A stretch of DNA of 64,000 bases from Leptolyngbya boryana PCC 6306 (GTDB lineage: Bacteria > Cyanobacteriota > Cyanobacteriia > Leptolyngbyales > Leptolyngbyaceae), in assembly GCF_000353285.1 (NCBI RefSeq), contig NZ_KB731324.1:18577-82576 (forward strand). Direction: 5' to 3'. The notes beneath the pieces were generated by a model. That model searched no databases, was not told the DNA's origin, and saw nothing but the letters and a program-made list of their open reading frames with translations. Numbering within the stretch: the first letter of the stretch is position 1; every line of letters begins with the position of its first letter. The position numbers and the translations under genes are program-made. Below, one piece after another: positions 37,358 through 47,653 of this stretch.

Positions 37358-40300
37358 ATGCGTTACCAAGTTGGTGGAAGCTTAACCAATGATGCCCCCA
37401 GTTACATTTATCGACAGGCTGACACCGAATTGTATACAGCTCTCAAACGGGGTGAGTTTTGCTATGTGCTGAATTCGCGCCAGATGGGCAAGTCGTCTTT
37501 GTTAGTCAGGACACGCACTCGCTTACAAGAAGCGGGTTATCGCTGTGCAGTGGTGGATATGACGAACATTGGGAGCGAAAATATTACGTCGTTGCAATGG
37601 TACAAAGGAATCGTCAAAGATTTATGGCGTGGATTTAAGCTCCTCAAACAGGTCGATCTGCAAAGCTGGTGGCGGGATGAAGAAGATATTTCTCTTTTGC
37701 AACGATTGAGTCGATTTATTAGTGATGTGTTGCTTAAAGAATTTCCAAATGAAAACTTAGTCATCTTTATTGATGAAATTGATAGTATCTTAAGTCTTCC
37801 CTTTTCTGTTGACGATTTTTTTGCACTGATTCGCTTTTGCTATAACCAACGTGCGATCGACGAAGATTACAGACGAATCAGCTTTGCAATTTTCGGGGTT
37901 GCCACCCCTTCTGATTTAATTCAAGATCGAAGACGTACTCCATTTAATTTGGGAACTGCGATCGCCCTTAATGGCTTTACTACTGCTGAAGCAGACCCTT
38001 TGGTACTGGGCTTAAAGGAACATATAAGCAATGCTCCTGCTGTGTTGCAAGCCATTTTATCCTGGACGAATGGACAACCCTTCTTGACTCAGAAGCTTTG
38101 CCAAGCTGCGATTCATTGTGTGCTCAAGTCTAGTCACATTGCAACTGAAGGTCGGCTCACCATTCCTCCCGGCAATGAACCATTTTGGGTCGATAACTTA
38201 GTTCAAACCGTCATCCTAACAGAATGGGAATCCCGTGATGAACCCGAACATCTAAAGACCATTCGCAATCGCATTCTCTCGAATCAAGAAACTGCAGGGC
38301 GATTGCTTGGCCTATATCAGCAGATTTTAGAAGATCAAATTCCATTACCAGTAGACGATAGTCCAGAGCAGATCGAACTTTTACTATCTGGCTTGGTGGT
38401 CAAACAGCAGAGCTATCTCCAGGTAAAAAATCGCATTTATGCCGCTGTATTTGATCTCACTTGGGTAGAACAGCAACTAAAGTCGCTTCGTCCTTATTCC
38501 CAGACCTTAGACGCTTGGGTATACTCCCAACGTCAGGATGAATCACGTTTGCTCCGAGGACAAGCCCTGCAAGATGCCCAACAATGGGCGCAGGGAAAAC
38601 GCTTGAGTGACCTTGACTATCAGTTTTTAGCGGCTTCGGTAGAGAGCGATCGCCGTCAAATCCAGCAAGCTTTAGAAGCCGATCGCGCTCATGCGATGGA
38701 AGCCCAATTACAACAGGAACGGCGAGCGATCAAATTACAACGACAACTCTTGGCAACCGTGGCAGTGGCACTGCTGATTGCGATCTGCTTTGGTATGATC
38801 ACCTTTTTCCAGTATCGCCAAGCAAGAATTAGTGAGATCAGAGCGCTTGCGTCTTCGGCTGAAGGAAATTTTGGGGCACATCATCAGCTTGAAGCACTCG
38901 TACAAGCAGTCGATGCTAACACTAAATTGAATACTCTCGGTAACGCTGATCCTGCCCTAGCCCAACAGGTGCAATCGGTGCTCCGGCTTGTGTCTGATGG
39001 GATCACAGCGAGTAATCAAATTGATGTGGGTACAGGGGTTCAGGAAGTCGCCATTCGTCCCGATGGACAAATGGTTGCGGCGGTAGCAGTGGATGGAAAA
39101 TTGCGGCTATTGCAACCAAATGGTCAACTGCTGAAAGCCTGGGATGCTCATCTAGCAATGATTACATCAGTAGATTGGAGCCAGGACGGGCAAACAATTG
39201 CCACTGCCTCTGCGGATCGAACGGTGAAACTCTGGCGAGCAGATGGCACTTTACTCAAAACTTTGCCGCTAAACCATTCTGTTAGAAGAGTTCGATTTAG
39301 TCCTGATGCTCAGAAACTTGCCATCATTGCAGGCGGACAAAATGCTTATCTTTTCCATACGGATGGTCGCTTAATCCAGCATCTACCCAAAACCGAGCAC
39401 CTAGCCTTCAGTCCCGACGGTCAATTCCTCATTGCCATCGTTACGCCACCCCCACCTCCACCTCGTCGTCTTAACCCCTTAGAAGGGGAAACAGGTTCAA
39501 AACCGGAGTTGCCGCAGCCTCCCCCCTCTCGTCGTCTCAATCAACTAGAAGGAGGGCAAACGGAACCAAGACCCGATCCACCTCAGACCATCAACACGCG
39601 GGTTCTACGATCGGATGGCAGCGTCATCGCTGAATTGAGTACCGAAAAAGGTCCCATCTTTGCGATCGCTATTAGTCCAAAGGATCAAACCTTTGCAACC
39701 GCTTCGGTTGATGGAGCCGTGAGTCTATGGAATATCAAGGGTGAATTAATCAAATCCTTCATTGGTCATCGATCGAATGTCCGCGCGATCTCATTTAGTC
39801 CGGATGGTCAGGAGTTAGCAACTGCTAGTACAGACAACACAGTTCGGCTCTGGCAAACAACGGGGGGATTGCTTAGGACACTATCGGGGCATCATGCAGT
39901 GGTACGGGCAGTGAGGTTTAGTCCCGATGGACACTGGTTAGTCTCCAGTTCTGAGGATGGGAGTATTCGGTTTTGGAAACCCCATCATCCTACCTGGAAT
40001 GTGTTAGCAGGGCATACGGATACCATCGATCGGCTCGTATTTAATGCCGATGGTTCCCAACTGCTTTCTGCTTCGGTTGATTTTCGCCTTAACTTCTGGC
40101 GACGGGACACAGCAGGAGAAATTGCACCAATTCCAGAGAAAACAGTCTTCACAAACCAGTTATCGGTGACTGGGTTAACCATTAGTGTTGATGGAGCAGA
40201 GATTGCTAATGTGTTTCGGGGTGGGACTGTGGAACTTTTTGACCGAGAGGGTCACAACAAACAAACGCTCCAATCACAAGCGGGAGCACGAGACGTTGCC

Positions 40301-41008
40301 TTTAGTCCCGATCGTCAGCAATTGATTGTAGGCGGCAGTGATGGCACAGTGCAGGTTTGGGATCGAACTCCCAATGGGCAATTTTCTGAGCAACCAAGTC
40401 GTTTTTTCGTCCGACACCAAGGCAGCGTGAACACAGTCGCCTTTAGCCCGAATGGAAAACTGATTGCATCTGGTGCGGAGGACAAGACGATTAAATTCTG
40501 GTACCCCGATGGACGACTATTCCAGTCCTTAACGGGGCATCAGGCTGCTATTAATGCATTGGCTTTCAGTCCTCAAGGTGACTGGCTTGCTTCTGCTTCT
40601 AGCGACAATACGGTGAAGCTGTGGCGAATCGATGGTTCCTTAGTCCATACCCTAACGGGTCATGCAGCAAGTGTTTTAGAGGTCACGTTTAGCCCTGATG
40701 GACAATTCCTAGCTTCTTCCTCGATCGATGGAACAGTCAAAGTTTGGCAAACGAACGGTTCCTTACTAAGAACCTTGACAGGTCACGAGGGTGCAGTCCA
40801 AACGGTGGTCTTTAGCCCTGAGAGCCGCGAACACTCGCAGAAATCCAACTCGCTGATTGCTTCAGCCGGTCTCGATCGACGGATCATTTTATGGAATTGG
40901 AAGCACATCACTGCCATGAATGATATTAGTTTCGCTTGCGATTGGTTGCAAGACTATCTAAGCACTCATCCATCCGTTACTGAGGAACATCAACAGATAT
41001 GTCAGTGA
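37358..41008 (+). CDS. AAA-like ATPase fused to 14 WD40 repeats (1,216 aa)
   Basis: Residues ~1-360 form an AAA-like (AAA_35) NTPase: Walker [11 protein letters not shown] (~44-53) and Walker [11 protein letters not shown] (~134-143). A hydrophobic segment [20 protein letters not shown] (~466-485) follows a Gln/Arg-rich coiled coil, so the protein is probably membrane-anchored. From ~560 to 1190 there are 14 WD40 repeats (AFSPDGQ...[11 protein letters not shown] type), enough for two seven-bladed propellers. Repeat 4 is split by a Pro-rich insert (~697-745). Proteins of this layout are STAND-like NTPases, and some relatives act in biological conflict or signalling. A second AAA-like gene follows 117 bp downstream. 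Confidence 0.9.
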   Translation: MRYQVGGSLTNDAPSYIYRQADTELYTALKRGEFCYVLNSRQMGKSSLLVRTRTRLQEAGYRCAVVDMTNIGSENITSLQWYKGIVKDLWRGFKLLKQVDLQSWWRDEEDISLLQRLSRFISDVLLKEFPNENLVIFIDEIDSILSLPFSVDDFFALIRFCYNQRAIDEDYRRISFAIFGVATPSDLIQDRRRTPFNLGTAIALNGFTTAEADPLVLGLKEHISNAPAVLQAILSWTNGQPFLTQKLCQAAIHCVLKSSHIATEGRLTIPPGNEPFWVDNLVQTVILTEWESRDEPEHLKTIRNRILSNQETAGRLLGLYQQILEDQIPLPVDDSPEQIELLLSGLVVKQQSYLQVKNRIYAAVFDLTWVEQQLKSLRPYSQTLDAWVYSQRQDESRLLRGQALQDAQQWAQGKRLSDLDYQFLAASVESDRRQIQQALEADRAHAMEAQLQQERRAIKLQRQLLATVAVALLIAICFGMITFFQYRQARISEIRALASSAEGNFGAHHQLEALVQAVDANTKLNTLGNADPALAQQVQSVLRLVSDGITASNQIDVGTGVQEVAIRPDGQMVAAVAVDGKLRLLQPNGQLLKAWDAHLAMITSVDWSQDGQTIATASADRTVKLWRADGTLLKTLPLNHSVRRVRFSPDAQKLAIIAGGQNAYLFHTDGRLIQHLPKTEHLAFSPDGQFLIAIVTPPPPPPRRLNPLEGETGSKPELPQPPPSRRLNQLEGGQTEPRPDPPQTINTRVLRSDGSVIAELSTEKGPIFAIAISPKDQTFATASVDGAVSLWNIKGELIKSFIGHRSNVRAISFSPDGQELATASTDNTVRLWQTTGGLLRTLSGHHAVVRAVRFSPDGHWLVSSSEDGSIRFWKPHHPTWNVLAGHTDTIDRLVFNADGSQLLSASVDFRLNFWRRDTAGEIAPIPEKTVFTNQLSVTGLTISVDGAEIANVFRGGTVELFDREGHNKQTLQSQAGARDVAFSPDRQQLIVGGSDGTVQVWDRTPNGQFSEQPSRFFVRHQGSVNTVAFSPNGKLIASGAEDKTIKFWYPDGRLFQSLTGHQAAINALAFSPQGDWLASASSDNTVKLWRIDGSLVHTLTGHAASVLEVTFSPDGQFLASSSIDGTVKVWQTNGSLLRTLTGHEGAVQTVVFSPESREHSQKSNSLIASAGLDRRIILWNWKHITAMNDISFACDWLQDYLSTHPSVTEEHQQICQ

Positions 41009-41125
41009 TTTGGGGGTTTCCCTTCAGCGTTGTATATTGCACCTTTAGGGAATACCCTTTCGTGAAGTCTGAAGAATAATATCGTTGATGATTTCTTAGC
41101 CTTTTTCAAATTTTTTATCGAAGTC

Positions 41126-42481
41126 ATGATGCAAACTTTAGAGACATTTCTGGCAGTAGCAGAACAAGTTGCGTATGAAGCTACGGGTGAGCATCTTAAT
41201 GACCTACAACGCATGATTTTATTGGAGTCTTGGCAGGCTCCCAAGAAAACCTATGAGCAAATTGCCCGAGAGCATAACTATTCTGGGAATTACATTCAGC
41301 AAGTTGCGGCTCCGAGACTCTGGCGATTGTTCTCGGAAGCGTTGGGACAAAAGGTGACAAAATTCAATGTTCGCAGCGTTTTGGAACGCCATGTTGTAGC
41401 GCAATCGACGACCCATAACCCCGATCGCAATTGTGTTTTAACCAACTTCAAAGGTTCTGTATCCACGACATCACTAGAGTATCCTACGGGCAGTGTTCCG
41501 ATCGATTCTCCCTTCTATGTACAGCGATCGATACAGGAATCACTCTGTTACCAGAATGTTCTTCAACCCAGTTCCCTGATTCGGATTAAGGCACCTCGTC
41601 AGATGGGAAAAACCTCCCTCATGTTAAGGATTTTGGCTTATGCCAAAACCACTGAGATGCAAACGGTGACTTTGAACTTTCAGCAGGTGGAGAAGGCAAT
41701 TCTTGCAGATCTCCATAAATTACTGCGGTGGTTCTGTACCTGTATCACTCAAAAGCTCAAACTCACGCCTCAATTAGCAACCTATTGGGATAATGACATT
41801 GGCAGCAAAATGAGTTGCACACTGTATATGGAAGGCTACTTATTAGAGGAAATTTCGTCTCCCTTAGTGTTAGCCCTAGAAGAAGTAAGTGAATTGTTCG
41901 AGTATCCTGCGATCGCGCAAGAGTTTTTCACGATGCTCCGCACGTGGCACGAGCACTCTAAAACCGATTCAACCTGGCAAAAACTTCGCTTGATTCTTGT
42001 TCAATCCACAGAACCCTATATCCATCTCAATGTGAATCAATCTCCGTTTAATCTAGGAGTAGAAGTCGCATTAACGCCCTTTACTACTGAGCAAGTCGAA
42101 AGCTTGATCGATTTGCATAACTTACAACTTTCTACCCATCAGATCCAGCAATTGATGCATTTGCTCCAGGGACATCCCTTTCTGACGCGATGGACACTTT
42201 ATTATCTCGCACAGTTCCAACATTCGTTTGAGGAGATGATGGCGATCGCAGTCACCGATGCTGGAATTTATCATGATCACCTGCATCGTCATTTGGGTAT
42301 TTTGCAACGCTATCCTGAACTCAGGGAAGCGTTGCTACAGGTTCTCAATGCCACTGAACCTGTAGAGCTAGAACAAGTTAAAGCATTTAAGTTATATAGT
42401 ATGGGACTGGTCAAGTTAGCAGGCAACCAGGTGATGATTACCTGTGATTTATATCGGCAATATTTTCGCGGGCGTTGCTGA
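41126..42481 (+). CDS. vMAP-type N-terminal domain with AAA-like ATPase (451 aa)
   Basis: The first ~95 residues (TLETFLAVAEQVAYEATGEHL... RLWRLFSEALGQKV) match the helix-turn-helix-like N-terminal domain of vWA-MoxR-associated proteins. The rest is an AAA_35 ATPase with Walker A APRQMGKTSL (~160-170) and a Walker B-like LVLALEEVSELF, in which the usual Asp is Glu. The proline-phenylalanine motif NVNQSPFNLG is shared with the AAA domain of the upstream WD40 protein (RRTPFNLG). In published genome surveys vMAP domains belong to predicted NTP-dependent conflict systems. It could act with the neighbouring WD40 ATPase; this is inference from co-location. Confidence 0.82.
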   Translation: MMQTLETFLAVAEQVAYEATGEHLNDLQRMILLESWQAPKKTYEQIAREHNYSGNYIQQVAAPRLWRLFSEALGQKVTKFNVRSVLERHVVAQSTTHNPDRNCVLTNFKGSVSTTSLEYPTGSVPIDSPFYVQRSIQESLCYQNVLQPSSLIRIKAPRQMGKTSLMLRILAYAKTTEMQTVTLNFQQVEKAILADLHKLLRWFCTCITQKLKLTPQLATYWDNDIGSKMSCTLYMEGYLLEEISSPLVLALEEVSELFEYPAIAQEFFTMLRTWHEHSKTDSTWQKLRLILVQSTEPYIHLNVNQSPFNLGVEVALTPFTTEQVESLIDLHNLQLSTHQIQQLMHLLQGHPFLTRWTLYYLAQFQHSFEEMMAIAVTDAGIYHDHLHRHLGILQRYPELREALLQVLNATEPVELEQVKAFKLYSMGLVKLAGNQVMITCDLYRQYFRGRC

Positions 42482-42772
42482 TCAATCTTCGCTAATGTCG
42501 CGTACTGTCAGCTTAACCCGCATATAGAATAATTGTACTATTCAGTGTTGATCTTGCCTGCTTGCCCCTGTACTCCCGTCATCGCTTTCGGAAGCGAAAT
42601 TATCAGCTTGTATGTTGGGGATAGATTGGTAACAGTTCAAGCATTCGGTGAATCTGGTATCTTGGCATTGAGTTGATTCAGCCACACTCGAAGTAATTTC
42701 ACAATCGTCACAATCGTTAAAAAGCGTACTGGGGGTGATAGAGTAATAGTCATCTTGTACTACTCTCAAGCG

Positions 42773-43861
42773 ATGGACGGGATTCGCAAAATCATTCACG
42801 TCGATATGGATGCGTTCTACGCTTCAGTCGAACAGCGAGATTATCCCCAATATCAAGGCAAGCCGATCGCGGTTGGCAGTTCTCCGACTCAACGTGGTGT
42901 CGTCTGTGCTGCGAGTTATGAAGCGAGAGTTTTCGGAATTCACTCTGCAATGCCGTCTAAACTTGCGATCCAGCGTTGTCCTCATCTCATCTTTGTCAAA
43001 CCTCGCTTTGAAGTCTATCGAACCGTTTCTGAGCAGATTCGCGCCATCTTTGAGCGCTACACCGACCTGATCGAACCTGTTGCACTGGATGAAGCTTACT
43101 TAGATGTGACAGAGAGCAAATCAAATTTGCCTTATGCGAGTGCGATCGCCAGAGAGATCAGAGCTTCTATTCAACAAGAAACAGGATTAACCGCTTCTGC
43201 GGGAGTGTCCTTCAACAAGTTCTTAGCGAAGATGGCAACGGGGATGAACAAGCCTAATGGATCAACCGTGATTCTGCCAGATCAAGCCGAGGCGTTAATT
43301 GAGCAACTTGCGATCGAGAAATTCCACGGCATCGGCAAGGTGAGTGCAACGAGAATGCGAGAACTGGGCATTTGTACTGGAGCAGATTTGAAGCAACGCT
43401 CTGAAACGGAATTGGTGCAGCAGTTCGGCAAAATGGGACATCACTACTTCAAAATTGCGCGAGGGCAGGATGATCGCATTGTGGAAGCGAACCGGGTTCG
43501 TAAATCGCTGGGTGCAGAAACTTCGTTTGCTCAGGATTTAACAGATCGTGCTGTGATGCTTCATGAACTCGCAACGATCGCTCAGGATGTATGTCACCGT
43601 CTAGAGCAACATCAGGCTAAGGGACGCACTCTTACGCTGAAGGTGAAGTTTGGCAACTATCAGCAGATTACACGCAGCAGAACGCTCTTAAATCCGATTT
43701 GTGAGCTGGGAATCGTTACCTCTTTAGCGCAGGAGTTGTTTGAAGCGGTCGATTTAGAAGGGCGAAGTGTACGGTTGTTGGGGATTTCGCTCTCAAATTT
43801 GGGGACTTCCCATTTGGGGTCTGAGACGCGAGCAGCATTAGTGCAGTTAGCCTTGTTTTAG
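42773..43861 (+). CDS. dinB: DNA polymerase IV (Y-family translesion polymerase)
   Basis: The 362-residue protein has the complete Y-family active site: D11-M-D13 (HVDMDAFYASVE) and D106-E107 (LDEAYLD), with the steric-gate aromatic in FY at 15-16. The thumb (HGIGKVSATRMRELG) and little-finger domain (SLGAETSFAQDL) follow; the C-terminus lacks an obvious beta-clamp QLxLF-type peptide apart from the last residues VQLALF, which could serve as one. It copies past DNA lesions in the cytoplasm. I chose ATG 42773 over a TTG at 42755 because homologues start close to the IIHVDMD strand. The gene stands alone. Confidence 0.95.
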   Translation: MDGIRKIIHVDMDAFYASVEQRDYPQYQGKPIAVGSSPTQRGVVCAASYEARVFGIHSAMPSKLAIQRCPHLIFVKPRFEVYRTVSEQIRAIFERYTDLIEPVALDEAYLDVTESKSNLPYASAIAREIRASIQQETGLTASAGVSFNKFLAKMATGMNKPNGSTVILPDQAEALIEQLAIEKFHGIGKVSATRMRELGICTGADLKQRSETELVQQFGKMGHHYFKIARGQDDRIVEANRVRKSLGAETSFAQDLTDRAVMLHELATIAQDVCHRLEQHQAKGRTLTLKVKFGNYQQITRSRTLLNPICELGIVTSLAQELFEAVDLEGRSVRLLGISLSNLGTSHLGSETRAALVQLALF

Positions 43862-44037
43862 CGCCATGTCAGAGATTCTGAGTCAAGTCATAGCCGAAGA
43901 ACTGAACGATTGACAACAACGACTTGAGGAAGCAGATCGACACATCTTTTACCATTGTCGAGCCTGAAAACATTTTCAGAGGAGGCGCTCTACTGAAGAT
44001 TTATGGTATGAATGTGACCATTTACCCGGAGTACTCG

Positions 44038-44316
44038 ATGCAAACTTCTAATTCTCCCTCGTCTGTCCCTTCCAAAAGCATGGTTCAGAGCAAGACAATT
44101 TGGGGCGCGGTGCTGACTGCGATCGCGTCTATTGCTCCTCTCATTGCCAAAAGTGTTACCGCTTATCAGAACACGGGCAAAACTGATCTGAATGACATCG
44201 CGCAAATGGTGGTCATACTAGCAACTACGGCATTAACCATTATTGGGCGAATTGATGCCAGTGCTGTGGTTTACACACCCGATGGAATGCCAGGAGCCAA
44301 TAAGCCCAAAAATTAA
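44038..44316 (+). CDS. small membrane protein, possibly holin-like (92 aa)
   Basis: ATG 44038 is preceded by GGAG at 44028-44031, a better start than the upstream codons in the same frame. A polar N-terminus leads into TIWGAVLTAIASIAPLIAKS and a second hydrophobic stretch MVVILATTALTIIGRI, then a polar tail VYTPDGMPGANKP. Similar short proteins in cyanobacteria are often annotated as hypothetical or holin-like. No lysis genes are nearby, so a phage link is weak. Confidence 0.6.
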   Translation: MQTSNSPSSVPSKSMVQSKTIWGAVLTAIASIAPLIAKSVTAYQNTGKTDLNDIAQMVVILATTALTIIGRIDASAVVYTPDGMPGANKPKN

Positions 44317-44398
44317 GTGACCTTCGAGATGCTGACTACCTTCGAGATGCTTACTTTAAAGGCTTCAAAAATGTCGTCAGAGAAACTAATCTTCAATG

Positions 44399-44927
44399 TC
44401 AAGGAAATTTCAGAGGCTGTTGAACTCCTCCGACGATTGGGGATGCATTGAGAACTTTGATCGTGCGGGTTTCCGTCGTGAGTCCACCATCTTTATCTCT
44501 GACCGTTAGCGTCACGGTGTAGATGCCATTGTCTTTGAAGCGATATGCAGCATTTGAGCCCATCACTGGTTCGCTGCCCTCTCCAAAGTTCCAGGAATAA
44601 GTCAGTGAATCGTTGCCTGGGTCGATCGCGGTTACGTTGAATTGAGCCACGGAGCCTTCGGTGATCTTCGTATCGCCAGTGAGCGTGATGATCGTTGGAG
44701 TTGCATTGGCAACTGTGACCGTAACTGCATCTCGGCTAATCGCTCTGTCTTTGTCAATGACGGTGAGCGTTGGGGTGAGCGCAGCCGTGAAGCCGTCGCC
44801 AACGAAGAGTTTGGTGTTGGCGATCGTTTGGAGATGGCGATCATAAACTGGGTTGCCTTGAATGATGCCTGCAAGGTGACCCATCTCGTGCAGGATGGTG
44901 GTGAGCAAATCGGGTAGTGCATCAAAT
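44399..44927 (-). pseudogene. fragment of a secreted PKD-domain metalloprotease-like protein
   Basis: The frame reads DALPDLLTTILHEMGHLAGI at its N-terminal end: HEMGH is the zinc-binding helix of metzincin-like proteases. A PKD domain follows (NATPTIITLTGDTKITEGS... YSWNFGEGSEPV... RDKDGGLTTET). The upstream part of the gene is missing where an IS1-like element begins near 44930-44976, and the downstream end stops abruptly after VLNASPIVGG. The piece therefore derives from a larger exported protein of the repeat-rich type seen in the giant adhesin. Confidence 0.65.
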
Positions 44928-44975
44928 TAATGTGGGACTGATAAAGTAGAGGCAGATTTCTTCTGGAGCCTACCA

Positions 44976-45425
44976 ATGGAATGCCCCCTGTGCGGACACC
45001 CGAAAGCCCACAAACATGGCAAGATGCCGAACGGTCATCAACGCTACCTCTGCCCGACTTGCAATCAAACATTTTCAGAAAACTTTGATAGTCTCTACTA
45101 TCGCTGCCATATCAGTCCTGAGCAAATTCAACAAGTGCTGCAAGCGCACAGTGAAGGCAGCAGTCTACGCGGGGTGAGTCGGATCACTGGACTCGCTTAC
45201 AACACAGTCGTCAGCATTGTTCGAGCAGCGAGTCAGAGAGCGCAACTGGTACATAATGCGGAAGTTCAAGCGGTCGAAACAAGCGAGGTCAGTGCTGATG
45301 AACTGTGGTCATTTGTCTCAAAAAACAAAAGCAATGCTTGAGCCAAGAGCGAGAAACTGGAGATTGCTGTTAAATCGCACGTTACTTTTAGCCTCAAATC
45401 ATTGCAGGAGATTGAACTTGATGAG
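44976..45425 (+). pseudogene. second IS1-like transposase, 3'-truncated
   Basis: The N-terminal 110 residues match IS1 InsA-type proteins of a different subgroup from the left-end copy: CPLCGHPKAHKHGKMPNGHQ, a second CxxC (CPTC), then a helix-turn-helix (LRGVSRITGLAYNTVV) and the start of InsB (SADELWSFVS). Around 45325, in the alternative frame, KQKQCLSQERETGDC continues the InsB homology before stops appear. The catalytic core is missing, so the copy is dead. It abuts a histidine kinase gene. Confidence 0.75.
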
Positions 45426-45431
45426 GTTCAT

Positions 45432-46673
45432 TTAAGGCACGATTGACAATTGAACGCTTACAGTTGTGCCTGCTGCAGAAGAATGAATGGTCAATTCTCC
45501 ATCATGTGCGGTGATAATTCGCTTTACGATCGCGAGTCCTAATCCTGTTCCAGAAGGCTTCGTAGAACAGAAAGGTGTTGTTAGGTGAGGTAAGATTTCT
45601 GGCGGAATGGGTTCTCCATTGTTATGAATATGGATGCAAACTCGCTCTGAATGAAGGGAGCTAATCTCACACCTGATCTTTTCTCCAGGCGAGATTGCTT
45701 CAAAAGCATTCCGAACTAGATTGATAAAAACCTGCTTGAGCTTATCTCGATCGGCGGAAATGTGAATGTCCGGTTGTGTGAAGGTTAATTCTATCTGACG
45801 ATCAGTTGCTTCGGGCATATCCTTAAGTTGTATGAGCAGCTCGCTCAAAAAGTCGCCAAGATTCAACCTGGAGCGCTTCAAGACCTGCGGCTTTGTGTAG
45901 AGCAAGATTTCAGTGAGTAACTGCTTCAGACGTTGAGATTCATTGAGAGCTAAGGCTAATCGTTTTTGATCAGAGGTGTTAAGCAATCGTTTTTTGGCAT
46001 AGTTCAACCCCATCTCGATCGTGGTGAGAGGATTGCGAATCTCATGAATAATTAAGGCTGTGAATTCTCCAATCTCAGCTAGGCGTTCCTGTGTTGCCAA
46101 TTTTGATTGGATTGCTTGTAGTTCTCTCAGCCCAGTCGCAATTTCCTGCTCTAAACGTTGATCGCTCAATCGTTTCTGCTGGTAGAGTTGATAGTTCTCG
46201 ATCACCATTGCTGCGCGTTCTGCAAGCGATTGAACGATCGAGATCTTTTCTGAACTGTGTTGACAAGGATGCTGATGAAATGCGTAAAGCGTTCCGATGA
46301 CTCTGCCATAGATAGTTTGCAGTGGTACTCCCAGAGAATAAATGTAGCTGCCGAGTTGCTCTTGATGGTCGAGGTGGTGTTCTACATCATCAATGTGCTG
46401 AAGCAATCCATGCTGAAGTAGAATTGCCGAAAGTTCTGTATGAAAAGAAGATTCAGGGCCTGCTTCATGGAGAAGCGGGTGACTGGCAAGAATTTGCCAA
46501 TCTCCTTCCTCGCAGATAGTTATAATTGTCCAGTTTGAGTTCAACAATTGACAAACTTCACAGGTAATTCCATGCAAGTAGCGACTTAAGATATAAGCTT
46601 GATCGTTCAATTCCGCTAAAGATTCCAGAACATACCGCTGTTGTTCAACTGATTGGCTGTTCTGTAAATTCAT
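45432..46673 (-). CDS. GAF-domain sensor histidine kinase (HisKA class)
   Basis: From ATG 46671-46673 the protein has 413 residues: a GAF domain (~25-165), a linker coil (LYQQKRLSDQRLEQEI), the dimerisation domain with phospho-acceptor H210 (HEIRNPLTTIEMG), and an HATPase_c domain (NLVRNAFEAI, FCSTKPSGTGLGLAIVKRII). It has no membrane segment. No regulator gene is adjacent on this strand; the Crp/Fnr gene 139 bp upstream points the same way and could be co-expressed. A longer frame from 46751 adds 26 residues of doubtful value. Confidence 0.9.
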   Translation of the reverse strand: MNLQNSQSVEQQRYVLESLAELNDQAYILSRYLHGITCEVCQLLNSNWTIITICEEGDWQILASHPLLHEAGPESSFHTELSAILLQHGLLQHIDDVEHHLDHQEQLGSYIYSLGVPLQTIYGRVIGTLYAFHQHPCQHSSEKISIVQSLAERAAMVIENYQLYQQKRLSDQRLEQEIATGLRELQAIQSKLATQERLAEIGEFTALIIHEIRNPLTTIEMGLNYAKKRLLNTSDQKRLALALNESQRLKQLLTEILLYTKPQVLKRSRLNLGDFLSELLIQLKDMPEATDRQIELTFTQPDIHISADRDKLKQVFINLVRNAFEAISPGEKIRCEISSLHSERVCIHIHNNGEPIPPEILPHLTTPFCSTKPSGTGLGLAIVKRIITAHDGELTIHSSAAGTTVSVQLSIVP

Positions 46674-46812
46674 AAGCGCGTCTCCACACCAGAAAAATGA
46701 TGTTAATGAGCGTAGAACAAAGCCTATGCCTACGTCTTTGATTGAAATCAAGCTTGAGAAATTTTTAGGTTGTCTTAAGAATTTCTCCTTCGCGAAGCGT
46801 TAGTATCTGCGC

Positions 46813-47412
46813 TCACTGGTTGAGTTGAATCATGCGTTTTGTTCGAGTAATGATCCCCTCTTTCTGGAGTTGTTTTAGGGTGCGAGATAAGCTTTCAGGA
46901 CTCACACCTAAATCTTGTGCAATTACCCTCATCGATCGATGAAACTGCATGATTTCTTTACCTGAATCCGCCATGTAGCGAAGATAGTGTAAAATTCGTT
47001 CGCGCGTAGACCGAATCCCACGAATTTCTAACATGATCTTGGTTTGGTGTAATCGATGTGCGAGAAGTTCCATAAATGCACTAGACAGTGCAGGATCTTG
47101 TTGCAGTGCTGGCCAAAACTCCGATTTGGGAAATCGGGCGACTCGTGCTGGTTCTTCTACGATCGCAGTGCATACATAAGATTCCTTAAACAGAGCAATT
47201 TCTGCAAAGATTTCTCCAGCATGAACTCGATAATGGTCGATTTCTTGACCTTCATTCGTGTAATGGAGCAGTCGAATGGTGCCTGACTGTAGAGCAAAGA
47301 TGGAGTGAGCGGGATCATTTTGGTAGAAGAGATAGTCTCCTAGTGCTAAGTCCTGATAGGTTACAATCGAGCGAAAATGAGACAAAAGCTCTTCGACATC
47401 CAAAAAAATCAT
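46813..47412 (-). CDS. Crp/Fnr-family transcriptional regulator
   Basis: The 199-residue protein carries a cyclic-nucleotide-binding-like beta barrel (~15-110, GDYLFYQNDPAHSIFAL... GEIFAEIALF) and a C-terminal winged helix (~135-190, SMRVIAQDLGVSPESLSRTL). The effector pocket has GEIFAEIAL where cAMP-binding members have GELALI and R-[ST]; the Arg/Ser pair is not evident, so another ligand or none is likely. No Cys cluster for oxygen sensing is present. In cyanobacteria this class includes NtcA-like regulators; this one is more divergent. It diverges from the kinase gene at 47654. Confidence 0.88.
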   Translation of the reverse strand: MIFLDVEELLSHFRSIVTYQDLALGDYLFYQNDPAHSIFALQSGTIRLLHYTNEGQEIDHYRVHAGEIFAEIALFKESYVCTAIVEEPARVARFPKSEFWPALQQDPALSSAFMELLAHRLHQTKIMLEIRGIRSTRERILHYLRYMADSGKEIMQFHRSMRVIAQDLGVSPESLSRTLKQLQKEGIITRTKRMIQLNQ

Positions 47413-47653
47413 AGAATTGAAAAACAGAACGAATTAGCTTAAGTAAGCAATTTAACTACTATTGCTAGAATTGCTTAATTCAAGATGAGAGACACGTAAG
47501 AACTGGATAAAATATAAAAAATAATATCTAATTCTTAAGAAGTCGCTGAGTTTTGTCGAGTAACCGTATCTCAAGAATTTCATATCATTAGCCGCATTTT
47601 GAGCATTTCAGCTTAATGTGGAATGAATCCTCTCTAGGTAATGAGTGAAGTCG

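Noticed and set aside
42720-42772. Possible LexA (SOS) box ahead of dinB
   Set aside because: AGTACAAGATGAC on the minus strand only partly fits the cyanobacterial RGTAC-N3-DGTWC pattern; the second half-site does not match.
44038-44316. Holin gene as a sign of a prophage
   Set aside because: No endolysin, capsid, tail, integrase or other phage gene lies in the neighbourhood; the protein is only generically holin-like.
44324-44358. Two copies of ACCTTCGAGATGCT as a CRISPR-like or regulatory repeat
   Set aside because: Only two adjacent copies without spacers; a simple short tandem duplication.
47413-47653. Autoregulatory 11-bp repeats upstream of the HAMP kinase/OmpR regulator operon
   Set aside because: TCAA at 47571 and TCAG at 47608 are not in an 11-bp register and no hexamer follows at the right distance.
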